In this document: piece by piece, positions 45,952-54,902 of the stretch
Layout: every line of letters begins with the position of its first letter
Numbering within the stretch: the stretch's first letter is position 1
Origin: CAYWWM01 sp965198025
GTDB lineage: Bacteria > Acidobacteriota > Terriglobia > 2-12-FULL-54-10
NCBI GenBank assembly: GCA_965198025.1
Contig: OZ240237.1
Location: 806,001-870,000 of the forward strand
Length of the DNA stretch: 64,000 bases
Reading direction: 5' to 3'
The notes under the pieces: generated by a model
Told to the model about the DNA's origin: nothing
Seen by the model: only the letters and a program-made list of their open reading frames with translations
The model's database searches: none
Translations under genes and position numbers: made by a program

Positions 45952-46044
45952 CACAGCGCAGCGCTGTGTGCAAACCTTGCTCTTTCGTCAGGGCACGGCT
46001 TCAGCCGTGCCGCCAAGAGCCGCTGACAACGAGGGCTTCAGCCC
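45952..46044. repeat. Cluster of three short palindromes (REP-like)
   Basis: CACAGCGC-A-GCGCTGTG (45952-45968), GGCACGGC-TTCA-GCCGTGCC (45992-46011) and GGGC-TTCA-GCCC (46033-46044) follow one another in the gap between two minus-strand genes. Two share the TTCA loop. No T-run follows, so they are more like dispersed repeats than terminators. Confidence 0.65.
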
Positions 46045-46143
46045 CTGAGGTTCGTCCGAAAGCGATTCTATCACTGCTGGAGTTCTGCCTGACAGGAAGT
46101 TTCGTATGGCGGCGGAACCGAACCTCCTCAAAAAAATACCCAA

Positions 46144-47250
46144 TCACTGCGTCCCTGCTCCGTTCTCCCCCGCGAACGTGATCCGCAGCCCCGTGGTCAG
46201 CAGCACGTCGTTTCGTTTTCTTCCCGCGACCGGGTTGCTCAGGTAGCGGTCGCTCACGGAGACCTGCCAGGAGAGCCAGCGGTTCACCCGTGTATCCGCC
46301 GTCGTGTCGAACGACACGCGGAACACTCCAGGGTCGCGCAAGTTCGAATAGACGCTGATTTTCTGTTGCACGGACCCGAACGAGGAGTACTGGAACGAAA
46401 ACTCTTCACCGATCAATCCTTCGCCCGACGTCCGGTCGAGGCCCGTCGAAAAGAATTCCCGGTTGAGCGACGATCCGCTGAAGAGGTCGAACGTGCTCCG
46501 CTCCGTGTCCAGCACTTTGAATCCGAATCCCCAGGCCGGTGCGAACCGCAGGTCCAGGCTCTGGAACTCGTCGAACTCCAGGTCTGTGGACGCAAACACA
46601 AACCAGCGCGGACTGATGTTCAGATTGTAGTTGATGCCGCCCCGGATGGCGTTCGCCGTCACGATGGACTCGCCCGTCGTGTCGTTCCCCGCGTAGATCG
46701 ACGTAAAGGCGACCCCGATGCGGTCCCGGGTCGTCGCTCGGTTCGCGTTGGCTCCGAAGTTGATGGTCTGCGTGCCGGAGTTGCCCTGCGCCTGCGCGTA
46801 TCCGAACGTCACGTTGCCCGTCCACAGGTCGGTCAGCCGCGGGTTTCGGAACCGCTCGATCTCGAGCTCGTACGCCGCCTGCTCTGCCTCCGACCGGATA
46901 AACTCCACGGCCTCCTTCGTTGCCGTAATCGTGCCGACGCTTTGCGTTTCGATTTCGTACCGGTTGTTGACAGTTGCCACCCTTCCAACCGCCATTTGTC
47001 CCCCTTCGATTCCGACGTACACCGGGTTCGAGGCCTCGACGCTCGTCACCGCCTCCCACGGCAGATCGATCACGCCCGCGTACTGGGAATCGAACGAGAG
47101 CGTTTCCTGGTCCGATCGCACGATCATCCCCGTCAGGCGGTCTCCGTTTTCAAGCACCACCGTGTCAGCTCTTGCCGCGGAAGCAATTCCGAAACACATC
47201 ACTAGAAACAAATGCGCAGTTCGGTTCGCCACAGTTCTCCTTTCCGTCAT
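46144..47250 (-). CDS. DUF481-family outer-membrane beta-barrel protein
   Basis: The 368-residue protein has a signal peptide ending ASAARA, a small N-terminal beta domain (DTVVLENGDRLTGMIVRSDQ; VIDLPWEAVTSVEASN), then a DUF481 barrel of alternating strands (GNVTFGYAQAQGNSGTQTIN; VFASTDLEFDEFQSLDLRFA; WLSWQVSVSDRYLSNPV) ending at LLTTGLRITFAGENGAGTQ. DUF481 proteins (for example YdiY) are salt- or acid-induced outer-membrane proteins of unclear role. ATG at 47250 is the only good start. Confidence 0.88.
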   Translation of the reverse strand: MTERRTVANRTAHLFLVMCFGIASAARADTVVLENGDRLTGMIVRSDQETLSFDSQYAGVIDLPWEAVTSVEASNPVYVGIEGGQMAVGRVATVNNRYEIETQSVGTITATKEAVEFIRSEAEQAAYELEIERFRNPRLTDLWTGNVTFGYAQAQGNSGTQTINFGANANRATTRDRIGVAFTSIYAGNDTTGESIVTANAIRGGINYNLNISPRWFVFASTDLEFDEFQSLDLRFAPAWGFGFKVLDTERSTFDLFSGSSLNREFFSTGLDRTSGEGLIGEEFSFQYSSFGSVQQKISVYSNLRDPGVFRVSFDTTADTRVNRWLSWQVSVSDRYLSNPVAGRKRNDVLLTTGLRITFAGENGAGTQ

Positions 47251-47632
47251 TCCCTCTAGGGCGTCTTCTCGATTCTAGCATCTGCCCTTTTTCGCTTCTC
47301 TGATACAGCGCGGTCTTGCTGGTCTTGTCGCTATAGTCGGCATCCCGGTAGGCTGGTGCATCCCGCATCCAAATATCCTCTGTTTCCGCTATCTCAATGC
47401 ACTGGGGTGCAGTCTTGAGAGGTTCTGTCTCCTGCCATCTTTGCATCTTGATTTCCGTCTGCCGCTGTCGTACAATCGCCTGCGTAAGGCGGGTTAAATC
47501 AACAAATTGGAGAATCGCTCCAGCACTTTCCGGGAGTGACAAGAAGCAAGCATGATCTCAAGGGATCGGATGTCCGGGAAGTTCATGTATACCGTCGTTG
47601 GTCTCAATCATTGGCGAGAAGGAGGAGGAATT
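47251..47632. other. Divergent region between DUF481 and cytochrome genes
   Basis: These 382 bp hold a plus-strand promoter (47448-47476) and a leader of about 150 bases. A minus-strand open frame (47165-47542) overlapping the DUF481 start has no domain or ribosome site and is not called. Confidence 0.4.
47448..47476 (+). promoter_or_regulatory. Candidate promoter of the dihaem cytochrome gene
   Basis: TTGATT (47448-47453) and TACAAT (47471-47476) have a 17-base spacer. Transcription from here would give a leader of about 150 bases before the gene at 47633. Confidence 0.65.
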
Positions 47633-48706
47633 ATGAAGTGGATGAGTCGAATGCTGGTGATTCTTGCTGTGGCCATCGGATTCAGTGCCACGTTTGCTGC
47701 GGCGCAGCAGTCCCAACCGGCCGAGGACGTGTACGATGAAATTGAAGTCCTCAACGGAATGCCGGCCAATCAATTGAACGCCACCATGCAGTTCTTTGAA
47801 GCGTCCCTCGGCGTGGGCTGTGATTACTGTCATGCCGATGATCGCTCGGAGGATACGGAGACCAAAGACGTCGCCCGCGCGATGGTGACAATGGTGCACG
47901 ACATCAATAACAATACTTTTGAAGGGGACCGCGAGGTAACCTGCTGGACCTGCCACCGCGGCCGCGTTCAGCCGCCGGAAGATCCTTCACTCGCTACGTC
48001 CAACTACGTGGACTGGCATATAGACAGCGAGAACGGCTCGCCCAACGCGCCTTCCGTCTCCGGCCCTGCGCCTGCTGAGATCCTCGATAAGTTCGTGGCC
48101 TCCCTTGGCGGCATGAATACTCTGAACGCGATCACCAGCAGCGTCGTGAGGTTCAACAGCACCGATAGCGAGGGAAACATCTACACCGGGGAGCACATTT
48201 CCAAGGGCAATAATGCGCTTCTGATGAATGTCAATGCCGGCACCACCTGGGGCCGCATGGGCGGCACCGGCTGGTTCCGCGCCGCCAACGGCAATGTCCG
48301 CGACATTCGGACCTATGAGTTCAACAACACCCGGTTCTACGACCTGCTCTACCTGGCCAAGAACGCCAAGAGCTTCTCCGAGTTGGAGTCGCGGCAGAGC
48401 ACCATCCGAGGCGGGTTGGATGTCTACGAGGTTCGCGGCGTCACCCCCGGCGATGTCCCCGTGCGCATGTACTTCGGGAGGGGGACGGGCCACCTTGTCC
48501 GGGTCCTCTGGTTCAGCGAGACGCCGATCGGAGAAAACCCGGGCCGCATTGACTTTAACCAATACGACGATGTAGGCGACACCTTTTATCCCATGCTCTG
48601 GACGATTCGCACTCCGCTCACGTACCAGACCGCTCGCATCGAGTCGGTCCAGCACAATGTGGATATAGATGACTCGCGCTTCAACCGGCCGCCCCCGCGC
48701 CGGTAG
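47633..48706 (+). CDS. Dihaem cytochrome c, photosynthetic reaction-centre cytochrome subunit-like
   Basis: The 357-residue secreted protein has a signal peptide ending FAAAQQ. Two haem sites are present: CDYCH (63-67) in a segment VLNGMPANQLNATMQFFEAS, typical of the CytoC_RC family, and CWTCH (104-108). The C-terminal 200 residues are a beta-rich module (GEHISKGNNALLMNVNAGTT; GGLDVYEVRGVTPGDVPVRM) of unknown role. The family is named for purple-bacterial reaction centres, but Acidobacteriota use relatives without photosynthesis, probably as electron carriers. GGAGGAGGA precedes the ATG at 47633. Confidence 0.9.
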   Translation: MKWMSRMLVILAVAIGFSATFAAAQQSQPAEDVYDEIEVLNGMPANQLNATMQFFEASLGVGCDYCHADDRSEDTETKDVARAMVTMVHDINNNTFEGDREVTCWTCHRGRVQPPEDPSLATSNYVDWHIDSENGSPNAPSVSGPAPAEILDKFVASLGGMNTLNAITSSVVRFNSTDSEGNIYTGEHISKGNNALLMNVNAGTTWGRMGGTGWFRAANGNVRDIRTYEFNNTRFYDLLYLAKNAKSFSELESRQSTIRGGLDVYEVRGVTPGDVPVRMYFGRGTGHLVRVLWFSETPIGENPGRIDFNQYDDVGDTFYPMLWTIRTPLTYQTARIESVQHNVDIDDSRFNRPPPRR

Positions 48707-48785
48707 AACTTCTCCGGCTCGCTGCCGCAACGTGCGCGTTTCGGCAGCGGCCGCAGCCTGCGCCCGCCACCCGGCTTCCGATGCC

Positions 48786-48814
48786 TTGTTGCGGTTGTGC
48801 GATTGGTTTATAGT
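48786..48814 (+). promoter_or_regulatory. Candidate promoter of the cytochrome-propeller fusion
   Basis: TTGTTG (48786-48791) and TATAGT (48809-48814) are 17 bases apart, followed by a leader of about 75 bases and an excellent ribosome site AAAGGAGGTAACG. Confidence 0.6.
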
Positions 48815-48890
48815 ACCGTTACGGATTTCTAAGAGAATACTGATTCGATTCGGACAAAGGACCCGCAAGGGTAGGTCAAAGGAGGTAACG

Positions 48891-50579
48891 ATGATCAGGC
48901 ATTCAAGAAAGATGCTGATTGCTGCAATAGCCGTGGTTGCCGTCGTCGGCGCCCATTCGATCTTCGGGCAGCAGGCGGACTCGGTGAGTATGCAAGGAAT
49001 GGTCAAGGATGCATCCGGCGCGCCCTTGGCGGGTGCGTTTGTGAAAATGAAGAATGACGCGAGGCGCCTGACCTTCATGGTGGTCAGCCAGGAACAAGGC
49101 GGTTTCTCGATCCGGAATCTCCCCGCTGGCCAGTACACTGTCCAGGGAGTTGGCGGGGAGTATCAAAGCCCGATGTCGCAGCCCGTGGAGGTTGCGGAGG
49201 GCAGCACGGCGACTATGGACGTCATGCTGACGGATATGCGTGCGCCGCTACTGCCTCCAGCTTGGCCCGGAAGAGCGCCTGGGTTTGGCGGCGGCGAAGC
49301 CGAAGCGGCTCGGGGTCAGGAACTCGTGGTGCCGGACGGTGCGGGCAAGGAGATTGTCCTCACCAAGTGCAGCGTCTGCCACGATGCTGCTCGCATCGTG
49401 CGCGCCCAGTATGACCGCGCTCGCTGGCAGGAAACCATTGACGACATGCAACTCTACATCGCCGGGTCCAGCAACTCGGAGGATCTCACCGCGCAGGAAG
49501 AGCAGACCCTGCTCGGCTACCTGTCGGAGCATTTCAGCCCCACGGCAGCCGGTGGGACGCCGCAGCCGCAGCCCGATCCCAACAGCCGCTTGCCCCGTAC
49601 CCTGATGACCGGCCTGCAGCGTCGCTATGTTGCCGTCGAATACCTCCTGCCGGACCCCGGCGTGGAACCGCACGAGGTGTCGTCGGACTTTGACGGCGGC
49701 GGATGGGTCACCCAGCGCCGCGGCGGCAAGCTCGGCGTTCTGAATCCCGTGACGCTCGAGTATACCGAAGTCGATCCGCCCACGGGACCGTCCCAGAAGA
49801 TGCGCCTCAACGGCATCGTCACCGCTCCCGACGGCAGAATCTGGTTCGTGGACGGCGGCCCCAACCGTCGCTTCCTGAACATGGAACCCCGCAGCCGCGA
49901 GTTCAACCAGTACATATTGCCCCCGACCGAAAGCGGCAACGCCAGCGGCAATACCATGCGCGTTCACCCCAACGGAACCGTCTGGCTGAATTCCATCGGC
50001 AATAACGAGGTCATCCGGCTGGACCCCGAGACCCGGGAGTTCACCATCTGGGAAGTCCCCGCCGGTGAGCCGCTCAAGCCGCGCGGCGCTGTGAACTACG
50101 GCATGGCCATTGACGGCGACGGCTATGTCTGGTCCGTCCTGCAGAACCCCAATGCCATGACCCGTGTTGACCCCGACACCGGCGAGTTCCGCGATTTCCC
50201 GATCCCGGTTCCGAGTTCGGTGGCGCGGAAAGCTGGCGCGGATTCCAAGGGTGATGTCTGGGCCGGACTGCACGGCGCGGGCAAGCTGCTCAAGGTGGAT
50301 CACAAGACCTTCGAGATGACGGTCTACGATCCCCCCACGACCAATTCCGGCGTCTATTCCGTCCAGGGCGATCCCAAGACCCGGTACGTCTGGATGAGCC
50401 AGCAGCACGTCGATCAGATTGCTCGCTTCGATCCCGAAACCGAAACCTTCGTGGAGTTCCCCCTCGCCAACGCGGAGGAGGATCACCGCAGGATTGACGT
50501 GGACCAGAACAACCCCAACCGCATCTGGTGGTCCGGAAATCTTTCCGGCCGCATGGGCTACATTGAGATCCTGCCGTAA
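48891..50579 (+). CDS. Carboxypeptidase-regulatory domain / cytochrome c / Vgb-like beta-propeller fusion
   Basis: The 562-residue secreted protein has three modules. After the signal peptide (AVVAVVGAHSIFGQ), residues 30-115 are a carboxypeptidase-regulatory beta domain (GMVKDASGAPLAGAFVKMKN). A cytochrome segment with CSVCH (160-164) covers about 140-210. Residues 245-562 form a virginiamycin-B-lyase-like propeller with repeated strands (IVTAPDGRIWFVDGGPNRRF; MAIDGDGYVWSVLQNPNAMT). The haem suggests electron transfer coupled to a propeller enzyme of unknown substrate. The ATG at 48891 is fixed by its near-perfect ribosome site. Confidence 0.9.
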   Translation: MIRHSRKMLIAAIAVVAVVGAHSIFGQQADSVSMQGMVKDASGAPLAGAFVKMKNDARRLTFMVVSQEQGGFSIRNLPAGQYTVQGVGGEYQSPMSQPVEVAEGSTATMDVMLTDMRAPLLPPAWPGRAPGFGGGEAEAARGQELVVPDGAGKEIVLTKCSVCHDAARIVRAQYDRARWQETIDDMQLYIAGSSNSEDLTAQEEQTLLGYLSEHFSPTAAGGTPQPQPDPNSRLPRTLMTGLQRRYVAVEYLLPDPGVEPHEVSSDFDGGGWVTQRRGGKLGVLNPVTLEYTEVDPPTGPSQKMRLNGIVTAPDGRIWFVDGGPNRRFLNMEPRSREFNQYILPPTESGNASGNTMRVHPNGTVWLNSIGNNEVIRLDPETREFTIWEVPAGEPLKPRGAVNYGMAIDGDGYVWSVLQNPNAMTRVDPDTGEFRDFPIPVPSSVARKAGADSKGDVWAGLHGAGKLLKVDHKTFEMTVYDPPTTNSGVYSVQGDPKTRYVWMSQQHVDQIARFDPETETFVEFPLANAEEDHRRIDVDQNNPNRIWWSGNLSGRMGYIEILP

Positions 50580-50613
50580 GGGATCAGCCCGGGTGCACGT
50601 TTGCGTTTAGGGC

Positions 50614-50657
50614 AAGGCCCTCCTGGCACAGCCGTGCGGAGGGCCTTCCTTTCTTTT
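50614..50657 (+). terminator. Rho-independent terminator
   Basis: AAGGCCCTCC (50614-50623) pairs with GGAGGGCCTT (50638-50647), with a further inner stem, then CCTTTCTTTT. It ends the cytochrome-propeller transcript before rfbB. Confidence 0.85.
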
Positions 50658-50694
50658 GAGAGGCTTCGCGTCCGCTCCAGTCCAGGGTAAGGGA

Positions 50695-51711
50695 ATGAGA
50701 ATTCTGGTCACCGGCGGAGCCGGTTTTATCGGCTCCAACTTCATCCGTTACTGGCTCCGCACCTACCCGTCGGACCAAATCATCAACATGGACAAGCTCA
50801 CTTACGCTGGCAACCGGCAGAACCTCGCAGGTCTGCCTCCGGACCACCAGTTCGTTTGCGAGGACATTTGCGACGCCAATCTCGAAGACCGCATGGAAGG
50901 TGTTGAAGTGGTCTTCCATTTCGCCGCCGAGTCCCACGTAGACCGCAGCATTGATTCTGCCGAAGTCTTCATCCGCAGCAACGTGCTCGGCACGCAGCGC
51001 CTGCTCGAAGCCGCCCGCCGCCGCCGCGTTCCCCGCTTTGTCCTCGTTTCTACGGATGAAGTCTACGGTGCGCTCGGCCCCACCGGCGAATGCGCTGAGG
51101 ATGCTGCGCTGCGTCCCAACAGCCCCTACGCAGCCAGCAAGGCAGCCGCGGACCTCCTCGCCCGCTCCTATTTCAAGACCCATCAATTTCCCGTGATGGT
51201 TACCCGCTGCTGCAACAACTACGGCCCGTATCAGCATCCGGAAAAGCTCATTCCTCTCATGACCACCAACGCTCTCGCCGGAATCCCGCTGCCCGTCTAC
51301 GGCAAAGGCAAGCAGGTCCGCGAATGGATTCATGCGGAGGACCACTGCCGCGCTCTGGATGCCGTGTTCCAGCGCGGCCAACCCGGACAGGTCTATAACA
51401 TCGGAACTGCCGTCCGGTTCTCGAATCTCGAACTTGTCCAGACCATTCTTCGAATCCTCGACAAGCCTGCCAGCCTGATCCAGTTCGTCACGGACCGCCC
51501 CGGGCACGATTTCCGCTACGCGCTCGACTCCGCCAAAGCCCACCGCGAACTGGGCTGGGAACCCTCCATCTCCTTCGAGTCTGGTCTTGCCGAAACCCTC
51601 GCCTGGTACCGTGAGAATCGTTCCTGGGTGGAGTCCGCCCGCAACCACTCCTACCGCCAGTACTATTCCGAGCGCTACGAACGCCGCGACCGGCACCTCC
51701 AGAATCTCTAA
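50695..51711 (+). CDS. rfbB: dTDP-glucose 4,6-dehydratase
   Basis: The 338-residue short-chain dehydrogenase-type enzyme converts dTDP-glucose to dTDP-4-keto-6-deoxyglucose in the rhamnose pathway. The NAD loop is GGAGFIGSNFIRYWL, with MDKLTYAGNRQNL and HFAAESHVDRSI characteristic of RmlB. The catalytic region is STDEVYG followed by SPYAASKAAAD, and CCNNYGPYQHPEKLIPLMT is conserved. ATG at 50695 starts directly at the nucleotide-binding strand. No other rml genes are adjacent. Confidence 0.93.
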   Translation: MRILVTGGAGFIGSNFIRYWLRTYPSDQIINMDKLTYAGNRQNLAGLPPDHQFVCEDICDANLEDRMEGVEVVFHFAAESHVDRSIDSAEVFIRSNVLGTQRLLEAARRRRVPRFVLVSTDEVYGALGPTGECAEDAALRPNSPYAASKAAADLLARSYFKTHQFPVMVTRCCNNYGPYQHPEKLIPLMTTNALAGIPLPVYGKGKQVREWIHAEDHCRALDAVFQRGQPGQVYNIGTAVRFSNLELVQTILRILDKPASLIQFVTDRPGHDFRYALDSAKAHRELGWEPSISFESGLAETLAWYRENRSWVESARNHSYRQYYSERYERRDRHLQNL

Positions 51712-51749
51712 CTCCCATTACCCGTGTCATCCCCTGTGCCATTCTGATG

Positions 51750-51765
51750 CCCCCGCCTGCGGGGG
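51750..51765. repeat. Short intergenic palindrome
   Basis: CCCCCG-CCTG-CGGGGG forms a six-pair stem with a four-base loop. No T-run follows, so a terminator role is doubtful. Confidence 0.4.
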
Positions 51766-51803
51766 ACGAAAGACCTGCACTTCCCCACTCTCCACTCCCT
51801 CTT

Positions 51804-51812
51804 TGCTATAAT
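51804..51812 (+). promoter_or_regulatory. Extended minus-10 promoter element
   Basis: TGC-TATAAT (51804-51812) is a consensus extended minus-10 box 32 bp before the TPR gene at 51844. No good minus-35 is seen, as expected for extended minus-10 promoters. Confidence 0.6.
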
Positions 51813-51843
51813 GAATTGGCAATCCTCTGACAGAGAGGTTCGG

Positions 51844-53475
51844 ATGAACTGTGCGCGCGCGGCGGTCCTGGCCGCGTTTCTAACGGGCTCCCTGGTCGGT
51901 GCCCAGGTGGATGTCGGTATTGTTCTTCCCTTTGAGAACGATACGCGGAATCCCAATCTGGACTGGATCAGCGAGAGTTTTGTCGAGGTGCTCTCGCCGC
52001 ACCTCGCCTCGTCTCGCTTTCTCATGTTCGACCGCCGCGAGCGGGCCGCCGCCTTTGACAGCCTGGGAATCCCCGCCAATGCCGACATTCTCAGCAACGC
52101 CACGATCTACAAGGTCGCCGAGACCCTGGACGCCAACAAGGTCATCCTGGGAAGCTACGATTCGGAAGCCGGTGTCCTGACGGCCGTTGCTCGCGTTCTC
52201 GATATGGAAGCTCCCTCCTTCAGTCCGGAGTTCTTCGAATCCGGTCCGCTCGAAAGCTTGTTTGAAATCCAGGCCGGCTTGGCATGGCAGATCCAGCGCT
52301 GGTTGCGTCCCGCGTTTTCGGTTTCCCGCGAGCAGTTTATCCGCATGCGTCCCGCCCCCCGCTTGGATTCCTTTGAGAGCTATCTCCGTGGTCTGGATTC
52401 CACGGAGCGCGCCGAGCAGGTCCGGTTTTTTCACGCTGCCACGCGCCTCGACCCGCGCTTTGCCGCTCCGGCCTTCGAGTTGGGCATGATCTCCTTCCGC
52501 GACCGGGACTACCCGACCAGCATTCTCTGGCTCACCAAGATTCGGCGGGAAGATCCCGACTATCTGGAAGCAAACTTTTTCCTCGGGCTGGCTTATCTCT
52601 ATCGTGAGCAGTACGAGCGCTCCACCGCCGCCTTCCGGGTCGTGGAGCTGCGCTTGCCTCTCAACGAGGTCTACAATAATCTCGGAATTTCCCTGCAGCG
52701 TCAGAATCGTCCCGGCGGAGTCCCCTATTTTGAGAGAGCCGTCGAGAGTGACCTGCACGACCCGGATTACCGGTTTAACCTGGGCTATGCTTATTGGAAG
52801 AGGGGCAGCTTCCAGGAGGCGATCCCGCACTTGCAGGCTTCACTGGGGTTGGATCGGTCTCCGGAGGCGCTCGCTGTTTATATTCGGTGTTTGGAGGAGA
52901 CCGCACAGGCCGAGGAGAGCCGCCGGCTAATGGCCACTCTGACGAGGGAATTCCCCCAATGGGCTGAGGATCGAGATCCGGACCGGCTCGAAAACGTCGA
53001 GCGGCCCAAGGAAACATACGAAGGCTCCAGCTTCCGACAACTCTCGATGCTGATGCAGATTCAGGCCGAACTGATGCACTCCGGGCTTCCTTCCTCCGAG
53101 CATGTAGCGCTGCATTACCAGCAGGCCCGGGAATTCATCGAGAGCGGCGCCGACCGCGAGGCCATCGAGGAACTCCACACCGTCATCGACTACGATCCGG
53201 AGGACCTGGATGCCTACCGCGACCTGGCGCGGATTTACCAAGAGGCCGGGCGCTGGGACGAAGCCGCCAGGGTCCTGAGTTATCCCATCCAGCGGGAGCC
53301 GCGCGCACCGGATTTCCTCTGGTTGGCCCGGATTTACATGGAGCAGGAGAAGCTCGACGATGCCCGCGCGCAACTCGACGCCGCGCTACGCCTCGATCCC
53401 GCCAATGCGGCGGCGGAAGCCTTGCGCCAGGAGTTGAACGCACTCTCGGACGGGCAGGAAACGGGAAACCGATGA
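51844..53475 (+). CDS. Secreted TPR protein with CsgG-like N-terminal domain
   Basis: The 543-residue protein has a signal peptide (AAVLAAFLTGSLVGAQ). Residues about 20-165 look like the CsgG/FlgT-type nucleotide-fold domain found in envelope proteins (VDVGIVLPFENDTRNPNLDW; AETLDANKVILGSYDSEAG). The rest is a series of TPR helix pairs (RRLDPANAA-type, for example VYNNLGISLQRQNRPGGVPY; YWKRGSFQEAIPHLQASLGL). AGAGAGG precedes ATG at 51844. Its stop overlaps the NfeD start as ATGA, so it is cotranslated with the protease-like gene. Confidence 0.85.
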   Translation: MNCARAAVLAAFLTGSLVGAQVDVGIVLPFENDTRNPNLDWISESFVEVLSPHLASSRFLMFDRRERAAAFDSLGIPANADILSNATIYKVAETLDANKVILGSYDSEAGVLTAVARVLDMEAPSFSPEFFESGPLESLFEIQAGLAWQIQRWLRPAFSVSREQFIRMRPAPRLDSFESYLRGLDSTERAEQVRFFHAATRLDPRFAAPAFELGMISFRDRDYPTSILWLTKIRREDPDYLEANFFLGLAYLYREQYERSTAAFRVVELRLPLNEVYNNLGISLQRQNRPGGVPYFERAVESDLHDPDYRFNLGYAYWKRGSFQEAIPHLQASLGLDRSPEALAVYIRCLEETAQAEESRRLMATLTREFPQWAEDRDPDRLENVERPKETYEGSSFRQLSMLMQIQAELMHSGLPSSEHVALHYQQAREFIESGADREAIEELHTVIDYDPEDLDAYRDLARIYQEAGRWDEAARVLSYPIQREPRAPDFLWLARIYMEQEKLDDARAQLDAALRLDPANAAAEALRQELNALSDGQETGNR

Positions 53476-54899
53476 ACCGATTGTTGCCATCTGTCGCAGG
53501 ACCCGCCGGGTGCCTCCTGGCCCTGGCGCTGCCTGTGCTTGCCCAAGCCCCCGCGCCGGCCCCGGATCCCCCTCCGATCCTGGCTCCGCGAGTCGCCGAG
53601 ATTCCCGTCAACAGCGTCATCCATCCCATCTCGGCGGAATACGTGACGGCGGGTATGGAACAAGCCATCCGCCAGCGCGTGGACCTCATCCTCATTCAAT
53701 TGAGCACTCCCGGCGGCCTGGATACTTCCATGCGCCTGATCATCGAGAAGATCCTGTCCAGCCCTGTCCCGGTTGTGGTCTACGTCGGTCCCAGCGGCAG
53801 CCGCGCTGCCTCGGCCGGCTTCTTTATTCTGCTCTCGGCTGACGTTGCCGCCATGGCGCCCGGCACCAACACCGGCGCGGCTCACCCGGTGTTTATTGGC
53901 GCGGGCGAGACGAACGAGGTCATGGAGCAGAAGGTCGAGAACGACGCCGCTGCTTACCTCCGCAGCATCGCCGGCCAGCGTGGCCGCAACGTCGAGCTCG
54001 CCGAGGAGGGAGTTACCGAGAGCCGCTCTTTCACCGAGGCGGAGGCCCTTGAGAACCGCCTGATTGAATACGTCGCCTCCGACCGTGCTGACTTGATCCA
54101 GCAGCTCGACGGCGCCGAAGTCACCCGCTTCGACGGCGAAAAGCAGGTCCTGCGCCTTGCCGGCGCCCAGATCGAAGTCTATGCTCCCTCGTTCCGCCAG
54201 ACCTTCCTCTCGCAGATTCTCGATCCCAACGTTGCCTTCATTCTCTTGATCCTCGGCATTCTCGGCCTGTACGTCGAGTTCTCCAATCCCGGCCTGATTA
54301 TCCCCGGCGTTGCCGGAGGCATTGCCCTCATCCTGGGCTTGTTTGCGCTGTCTTTGCTTCCGGTCAACTGGGCTGGCGCAGCGTTGATTCTGCTTGCCAT
54401 CGTCTTCTTTGTCCTGGAGGCCAAGTTTGCCACCAGTGGCATCCTGGCCGCCGGCGGAGTCCTCTCGATGGTCCTCGGGGCATTGATGCTCATCAACACC
54501 CGCCTGCCCGGCGGCACGGTTGCGCTTCCCACTGCCCTTTCCGTCGCCCTGCCGTTTGCGCTCATTACCGTGTTTCTCTTGCGGCTTGTCGTCCGTGCCC
54601 GGCGGGTAAAGGCGACCACCGGGGTGATCGGCATGATCGGCGAGATGGGCCGCGTCCAGACCGCGCTCGACTTGCGCGGCAGAGTTTATGTCCACGGCGA
54701 GTTGTGGGAGGCCGTTAGCCCCAAGCCGCTGTCTCCCGGTGAGCTGGTCCGGGTTCGCGCCGTGGAAGGACTGTCCCTGCTGGTGGACCCGGTCTCGAAT
54801 TCGCATCCCACTTCCGCCCAATCTTCCCCGGAGGCGCCCGCACAGCCGGAAGTCCAGACGGAATCTCCCCCGGGCCAGGAAACCGCGAAAGGAGTCTAG
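53472..54899 (+). CDS. NfeD-type membrane serine protease (ClpP-class)
   Basis: The 475-residue membrane protein is a long-form NfeD (NfeD1b-like). A leader is followed by a ClpP-fold protease domain (about 45-230) with LIQLSTPGGLDTSMRLI and GSRAASAGFFILLSADVAAM holding the catalytic Ser, and a Lys-bearing helix further on. Four or five transmembrane helices (about 250-380) and a C-terminal OB-fold (GRVYVHGELWEAVSPKPLSP) complete it. NfeD and SPFH/slipin proteins work as pairs in membrane quality control, and the slipin gene follows 3 bp later. Confidence 0.92.
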   Translation: MNRLLPSVAGPAGCLLALALPVLAQAPAPAPDPPPILAPRVAEIPVNSVIHPISAEYVTAGMEQAIRQRVDLILIQLSTPGGLDTSMRLIIEKILSSPVPVVVYVGPSGSRAASAGFFILLSADVAAMAPGTNTGAAHPVFIGAGETNEVMEQKVENDAAAYLRSIAGQRGRNVELAEEGVTESRSFTEAEALENRLIEYVASDRADLIQQLDGAEVTRFDGEKQVLRLAGAQIEVYAPSFRQTFLSQILDPNVAFILLILGILGLYVEFSNPGLIIPGVAGGIALILGLFALSLLPVNWAGAALILLAIVFFVLEAKFATSGILAAGGVLSMVLGALMLINTRLPGGTVALPTALSVALPFALITVFLLRLVVRARRVKATTGVIGMIGEMGRVQTALDLRGRVYVHGELWEAVSPKPLSPGELVRVRAVEGLSLLVDPVSNSHPTSAQSSPEAPAQPEVQTESPPGQETAKGV

Positions 54900-54902
54900 C
54901 CC

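Noticed and set aside
47165..47542. 125-codon minus-strand frame overlapping the DUF481 start
   Set aside because: It has no recognisable domain, overlaps a good plus-strand promoter and the real DUF481 start, and has no ribosome site.
50584..51696. 370-codon minus-strand frame
   Set aside because: It lies antisense to rfbB, which has all RmlB motifs, and it overlaps the terminator of the upstream gene.
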